Below, in pieces: positions 58,654 to 64,000 of a stretch of DNA of 64,000 nt; position 1 is the stretch's first letter; each line of letters starts with the position of its first letter. This stretch comes from Acanthochlamys bracteata (taxonomy: Eukaryota; Streptophyta; Magnoliopsida; Pandanales; Velloziaceae), in the NCBI GenBank assembly GCA_019914995.1, contig CM034132.1, positions 4,995,501 to 5,059,500 of the forward strand, written 5' to 3'. The position numbers and the translations under genes are program-made. The notes under the pieces are model-generated. The model ran no database searches, had not been told where the DNA came from, and worked only from the letters and a program-made list of their open reading frames with translations.

Positions 58654-59399
58654 GTGATGAGAAATACCAAAATTTAATATTCAAGAAAAAGACATACTTT
58701 GAGATGCAGAAAAGACAGATATAGAAGAGCCAATAAATGAAACTGTTATTGAAACTGGAGCTCTAATTGAATAAGACGATACTTAATATATGAAAAATCA
58801 GTAGAGATCTAACGAGCTACCGGTTCACTATCAACGATATGTGATTGAGGATCTTGAAAGCAAATTGAGGAAAAGAAGCATTTTGCCTTTATTTGCTCCC
58901 GATATTATGAAAATAAATATGGATAAAGTTGAAAATAACTATTCACAAAATGATCAGATTTGTGTCAATGAGAACAAAAAATGGTCATGTTGATTACAGA
59001 CTAGACCGAAAAAGAATTTTAATTTGATTGAAAGAAAAGATAAATAAAATTTAATTAAATTGAAATTAGAGAAAATTTTCAAGATCGAATGTCTGTAAGA
59101 CCATGAAACAAATTGAGAAAAAATAAATATGATAAAATTGATAATAGTAGTTGATGATTATTTTGCATTCAATAGCTATATATATAGTTAAGTATAAGAG
59201 TCTAACTAACCAATTTAATCAATATGAGACTAAACTAATACTAAACGGATCAAGATAAGATGAGCCTATATAGAGCTAAGGTCGTCTTTCTCCCATGCAT
59301 CATTTTGCGGAAACGAGCTTTTGTGGGGCAAATGGATCTTTTCCAACTGCAATTTCACTTTGAAAGAGATGGGTAGACGCGTCTCGAGAAAGAACTAGG

Positions 59400-59900
59400 T
59401 TAGAAATGGCAGAACACGAGAACGATGCTTTCTTGATAGATCACAACAGGAAGGGAACGATCCATGAGAGACTCTTCAACAGTTCCACTAAGTTGTGTAG
59501 GAAAAAACTCGTAAAAGAATATCAAAATTTTACTACGTATAACTTACACAATGTTGATGAGTTTGTCAAGTTTACCATGATATATTTCATGAAGATTGGC
59601 ATCTTAAGCGACAATGAGGAAGTGGTCGCCTTGAGGAATGGAAGGTGATGTAAATGACGAATGATTGGAGAGCCTTGAATAGCTTTTCGTGGGGCAACCA
59701 TAGTTATCAGCTAATGACCGATTCCCTAACCAGAGCCCTTCGATTTTGGAGAACGAGTGACCCCAAGAGGAGCAGATATCCCTCAAAGACTCGATCACAT
59801 ACGTATTCTCTCAAAGGTCTTCCGAACATATTTTGTCTAAGTATATATTAATGCAAGCGGTTGGTTACTGCTATTTGGATTAGTTGTCCTGAAATAAATG
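59400..59900 (+). pseudogene. DUF1985-like domain remnant (ULP1/MULE-linked)
   Basis: The first frame (59406-59648) encodes 'DEFVKFTMIYFMKIGIL', and after a stop a second frame gives 'DWRALNSFSWGNHSYQLM' and 'YSLKGLP', then a shifted 'ALQAVGYCYLD'. This follows DUF1985, the domain of plant ULP1-like proteins carried by Mutator-like (Kaonashi) and some CACTA elements (..vkla.lYFle..Ll..; .dLe.FN.YpWG..s...t; Y.l.GFplaLqvWaYE). An ATG at 59406 opens the surviving part, but the frame is broken at 59646, so it is a pseudogene. Confidence 0.6.
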
Positions 59901-60221
59901 AAATGTGCTGCGTGGATGATGCAGATTTCAGCGTACGAAGTCTTTTCCTAAGCTATGTGAGGTATGCACATGCCTCAACAAGGAATTCCGAGAGAATACT
60001 CACCCGTTGCTGGTGAAGTATAAGTTAGTGAATGGCTTCTTCAGGGTAAGCGGTAACGTAATTCGATATCTGTTCGCTAAACTTGCTTTTTCATACTATT
60101 ATTATTCTATTATTACTCATCGACAAATAGTTATTAGTATCATGATACTGGTAGGAAGCAAGCAATTTCCAAGATCGCACCGAATGATGTTGAGGCATCC
60201 GAGCCTGAGCAACATAGGGAC

Positions 60222-60293
60222 GCGCACTCATCACCTCCAACTTCCGCGCACCCGTCGCCTCTAGTTTCTGCGCACCCGTCTCCCTTAAGCTTT
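60222..60293 (+). repeat. 24-bp tandem repeat, three units
   Basis: Three consecutive 24-bp units begin 'gcgcac.c.tc.cct' at 60222, 60246 and 60270. In the open frame they encode an eight-residue Ser/Pro/His repeat ('SAHPSPLV'-like). They lie in the linker of the ULP1-like remnant. Confidence 0.7.
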
Positions 60294-60312
60294 TACGTCG
60301 CCTCAAGCTTTC

Positions 60313-60939
60313 GTGTCGCCGCAAGCTCCCGCACAAGAGGTCGAAAGATTGACGCGTGCGGTGTTTGACCTGAAGGTCGAGATCGTTGAGTTGAAAGAGA
60401 CGAATACAGAATTAAAAGCCACTGTGATGCAACAGTCGACCCCTGTGGAACTGCTGCACAGGGGCATGGAAGACATGTGTAGGGCCACAAAAGACCTACA
60501 GAGGGCCACGAAAGAGCGCCACGAAGCCATGGGACTTAAAATTAAAGAGTTGTTAGATTTGAAGGCCATGTTCGAAAAGCTGCTTCGAATATGCAACGCG
60601 TATAGTGGTAGGAAAAGCACAGGGCATCCAATCGAATGGCAGACCACATGGAGTGAGCTCGACAAACAATCTTTGTTGTCTTGGATGAGGAGAACGGGAC
60701 AGCGGCCTACTCAAAGAAAAAGGATTACACCCATTTTCGAGATAAAAACATCACTTCAATTCAAAAGGGAATGCACAACGGAGCAAACAGTAGGAAAAGT
60801 TTATGATCCTGAATGGTTTCCCTCAGAGGCGGATAAGGCCATGCTCGTCACATGGGTCAGGGGAAAAAAATTGACCTTGGTTATTGTAGTGCATGAAGGT
60901 GGTTCTTCGTCCTTTTGTCTACACTTTTTCGTTGGTTAA
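60313..60939 (+). pseudogene. Coiled-coil linker of a ULP1-like transposon protein
   Basis: The open frame of about 208 codons has no ATG at its first codon; the first usable Met is 'MQQSTPVELLHRGMEDMCRA' at 60427. A heptad-like stretch ('VERLTRAVFDLKVEIVELKE') suggests a coiled coil. A later block 'DPEWFPSEADKAMLVTW' resembles the 'W F .. L ... W L . DEHID' region that precedes the cysteine protease domain in plant ULP1-like transposon proteins. The protease domain with His-Asp-Cys is not found downstream. It is in the same strand and order as the DUF1985 remnant at 59.4-59.9 kb, so the two are probably one broken gene. Confidence 0.45.
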
Positions 60940-60949
60940 CAGATGAGGT

Positions 60950-63115
60950 AATGCTTGATGTTGTTTATTCTTTTGCCATCAAACTTTATGGTTGCTGACT
61001 AACTTCGATATCGAAAACTATTTGCGTCTGTTTTACTTTGTAGCATATGGAAATTTGTGTCTAAAGCCTTCACCATACTCTTGCCACATCGGGAGCCAAC
61101 TACTCGAAATGTTTGATCATCAACCTGTTCTTTTATTTAAATTTTATTTGTCAAATGGTTAGTTTTTTGAATGTTAAAACACTAATACATTTTTTGTTAC
61201 AGCAAAAATTACTAGTTGAGTGGTAAAGTTATAAGTTGTAGCCATTCTCCCAAGAATAGGAGCATGTCGATTTTAAGGTCGAGAACCAAGATCTTAAGAT
61301 TGTTCTCTAGGAATTGTGGCCAAAACACGATCCAACCATTAAGGGATGGGCGGAACTCGACCGAGTTCTCCTTCCGATATTTGTTCGTCAGGCTCACTGG
61401 GTCACGATTAAGCTTCTCTTGAAAACCCATGTGTTTAGAGTGTAGAACTCCTTGGAGAGTTTCAATCTCGAAGGAGAGCCCAACTTTCTCACGGAATGAC
61501 TTGATCTTGTTCTAGAGCTTTGTAAAACACTACACTCAGAAAATGGAGTATGGAAAATAAAGCACATCAAAGTTCCTTAGCAAGTTGTAAGGTACGCCCT
61601 TTTGACAAAAATTAGTATACATAATTTTTGTCAAAAAATCAGAGGTGACCATGCCGGCTTTTTTTTAATCGTGATTGTGGGGTCTTTGCACTAACCTATC
61701 TGAAATACTTGAGTGTCGGTAAAGACGTGTCCTGTGATATAGATAAAACCAATTAAGAAAAACTCAATAATTCTATCCTAATCTATCCTACAAGTGCATG
61801 GTTATCGTCTACCATATAGTAGATAACGAGTTTGTTCGATAGAGATTATTATTAACTCTAATTCAAGTTTTTAACTAACAAAAGTAGTGTTTGTGAAAGC
61901 TAATAAAAAATGTACGAGAGCTAAGAACGAAAAGTAACATGGATCGAGAAAACAAATATGCAAATAACTAGAGTTTTAAAATCCACCACTAATGCTTCTA
62001 ATTTAATCTTTAAATAAATATGATAATAGGTTATGATGATTGTGAAGACTTTGTACCTAACATTTTAGTTCAGCTCTTAGGTACGATTTCTAATTATGAC
62101 TTTAACTTTGGTCCAGTGTAAAATCACCTATCACTAGTGATTTTCTAACATTTTGTTTAGAAATTACTAACGATGAATTAGGTCCTGCGAAATCATAAAT
62201 CATATAGTTGCATTCATTTTGATCCAGTAAATACTAACTACAGTTATTAATTCTGTAATTCGTAAATTATACTCCGATTAGTCCTCGTAAACATAATTAT
62301 TATAATAATCTAGATATCGAACTCAATGCTGATCATGCATGCAAATTTAACATCTAAACATCATTTCAAATAAGAATTAACAACTCAAGCATTGGCCCAA
62401 TTTTGTGGCTATTTATTTATTTACTTGCTCTTTCTTCACCGTTACACTTTACAATGTATATTCGAGCTTTTTTTTTCCTTTTGTTTTCAAATGTTCTTTC
62501 TTTACCTTGTGCTTTCCAAAGACTTTTTATAACTCTGTATCTCAACTATCCCTACGAATTGAAAACAAAATAAGACAACAAAAAAAAACTAAGATCAAAT
62601 CTAAGCCTCGCATTGCATGGTGATAGATGTCATCACTCGCTGTAAACTACGAAATCAAAATTCTCTATAAAGTGTATTCAATTGCATTTGTTTAGAATGA
62701 CAAGATTCTATCAACTTAATTATATACAGTACTATATAAGAAGAAAGTAGGTTTACTTAATAAGAATATTATACGAACAAACTCAAAAAGGATTCTAATT
62801 TCAAAAGCCCTACCGGAAAGAGAGTTCAAATTCATTATTAAAATATGGATGATAGACTATCAATCAATGTTTATGCATAATTTTCTATCTCCTTCTAAGC
62901 TTAAATTCGACATTGTCCTCAATGTTGAAAGATAAAAATGAACAATATATACAGCATAGGGATATAAAAATCGAGATGTAGGAAAGCTCTCCAGCTTCTC
63001 CATCAGCTGCATCACAGCAACAAATTTTTGTATCATAGTGATTCTTCTTTCTTTTCGAATTCTTCAAAAATAATAAACATATCAAATCAAAACGAAAACA
63101 AAATCTTACAAAATT
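60950..63115. other. Unassigned; probably 3' part of a Gypsy element and debris
   Basis: No gene is supported. The stretch from about 61560 to 63115 directly follows (in its reading direction) the Gypsy integrase at 63118-64000. Text near 61780-61870 ('caagtgcatggttatcgtct', 'gtttgttcgatagagatt') resembles the non-coding spacer of large plant Gypsy elements; this is inference. Confidence 0.35.
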
Positions 63116-63117
63116 CA

Positions 63118-64000
63118 AATGTTACTAGAGAGAAAGGACTTGGGTTGCCTCCCAAGAAGCGCTAAATTTAATGTCTTTAACCAGACGAGTAGTTTGTCAA
63201 ATAGGATCGTGAAGTTGAAGAGTTGGTTCAGTTTGCATTGCGAAGGTGGCCTCCAAATATGGTTTCAAGCGATGCCCATTGATATTAAATTGTGCTCCAG
63301 ATTGAGATTCTTGATTTCTATAGCTCATGTGGAAAGATTTCAACTATCTCATAAGGTACATGCCACTTTGACTTCAGGTTTCCTAAAAAGAGTTTTAACC
63401 GTGAGTTAAACAATAAAACCTTCATAGCTGAAGTAAACTCCTTTTGCTGAATTGATTTGTCATGATAGAACTTTGTGCGTTTCTTATAAATCTTTATATT
63501 CTCATAAGCCTCGTTGCGAATTTCTTCCAACTCATTGAGTTGCAACTTCTTTCATTCCATGCATCATTCATGTCAAAATTCAGCTTTTTAATAGCCCAAT
63601 ATGCATTGTGTTCAAGTTCCATAGGTAAATGATATACTTTACCAAAAATAATATGATAAGGACTCATCTTTATACATGTTTTATATGCTGTCCTATAAGC
63701 CCATAAAGCTTCACTAAGTTTTACTGCCAATCTTTTATTGTGGTGTTAACAGTTTTCTCCAAATGATTCTTGATTTCTCTATTGCTAATCTCTACATGTC
63801 CTGAAGTTTGAGGGTGATATAGTGGCTACCTTATGAGTTATGCCATATTTTCTTAACAAAGCATCAAAAAGTTTATTGTAAAAATATTTACCACCATCAC
63901 CAATGATTGCTCTAAGTGTTCTAAATCTAGTGAAAATCATATTTTTTAGAAAATTTAGGACAATTTTATGATCATTAGTTTTTGTAGCTTGAGTCTGTAC
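63118..64000 (-). mobile_element. Ty3/Gypsy (Athila/Tat-like) integrase remnant, open at window edge
   Basis: Read from the right edge on -: 'KIVLNFLKNMIFTRFRTLRA', 'IIGDGGKYFYNKLFDALL', '[10 protein letters not shown]', then 'NREIK' after a frame break, 'LSEALWAYRTAYKTCIKMSP', 'YHIIFGKVYHLPMELEHNAY', 'WAIKKLNFD', '[20 protein letters not shown]', '[20 protein letters not shown]' and 'NINGHRLKPYL'. This is the core and C-terminal domain of Gypsy integrase of the Athila/Tat kind (IsDgG.HF; KLddALWAYRTA.KTPIGmSPY.lvfGK.CHLPvELEHkA.WA). Three or more frame breaks make it inactive. RT and RNase H would lie beyond 64000. Confidence 0.88.

Larger units (their letters stand above)
56193..59270 (-). 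mobile_element. Degenerate Ty1/Copia element just downstream of the bHLH gene
   Basis: Direct repeats at 56193-56397 (3' LTR) and 59104-59270 (5' LTR, truncated outside) share 'tgaaacaaattgagaaaa', 'cattcaatagctatatata', 'aagagtctaactaa' and 'gactaaact.atactaaac'. A polypurine tract, 'tttgagggggca' on -, lies directly inside the 3' LTR (56398-56409). The - strand order is gag knuckle remnant (about 58920-59000), protease/GAG-pre-integrase (about 58150-58660), integrase remnant (about 57730-58130) and RNase H (about 56480-56700). RT is barely readable. It is short (3.1 kb) and heavily broken. Confidence 0.85.

Overview
This is a stretch of plant nuclear DNA, almost certainly from a eudicot. 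It is AT-rich, carries spliced genes with GT-AG introns, and is dominated by decayed plant retrotransposons (Ty1/Copia, Sirevirus-type Copia, Ty3/Gypsy), MULE-related DNA and many short AT-rich inverted-repeat elements. I cannot name the species.

Only two protein-coding genes are convincing, both on the + strand. At about 15.85-20.4 kb lies a cyclin-T gene (CYCT1;3/CYCT1;4-like; six coding exons and a probable 5'-UTR intron) for the cyclin partner of a CDKC/P-TEFb-type kinase. Its last exon has a stop followed by a well-formed continuation one frame away. At about 52.5-56.1 kb lies a seven-exon atypical bHLH transcription-factor gene of the bHLH110/bHLH68 group (461 aa). As I recall, the Arabidopsis counterparts (At1g27630 CYCT1;3 and At1g27660 bHLH110) are near neighbours. 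The window therefore looks like a conserved gene neighbourhood pushed apart by about 33 kb of mobile DNA.

Layout: 0.2-0.5 kb short MITE; 0.7-4.0 kb MULE-like element with long terminal inverted repeats and degenerate GTCGTAA arrays, without visible transposase; 5.6-5.9 kb hAT-like MITE; 6.4-11.3 kb degenerate Ty3/Gypsy element (+) containing a Sirevirus-type solo LTR with a perfect 5-bp target duplication; 11.5-12.8 kb LINE ORF1 remnant (-); 12.8-15.5 kb MITEs and an isolated primer-binding site; 15.8-20.4 kb cyclin T; 20.9 kb orphan exon-like segment; 22.2-22.6 kb GC-richer leader-like segment; 22.6-26.4 kb Copia element (-) with short LTRs; 26.7-27.7 kb non-autonomous TIR element; 28.2-28.5 kb MITE; 28.9-39.6 kb Sirevirus-like Copia element (-) with gag, protease, integrase, RT, RNase H and a third ORF, itself hit by at least four smaller elements; 41.8 kb isolated PBS; 43.3-43.8 kb possible endogenous caulimovirid RNase H relic (-); 45.5-46.1 kb two MITEs; 46.9-47.8 kb second good copy of the TIR element; 48-52.3 kb AT-rich MITE-laden DNA and the bHLH upstream region; 52.5-56.1 kb bHLH gene; 56.2-59.3 kb Copia element (-); 59.4-60.9 kb DUF1985/ULP1-type remnant (+); 63.1-64.0 kb Athila/Tat-like Gypsy integrase (-), running off the window.

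Nothing here looks like a new protein system. The points most worth checking are the GTCGTAA-array element, the third ORF of the Sirevirus, the exact nested insertions (which date each other), the pararetrovirus-like relic, and the cyclin-T frameshift.
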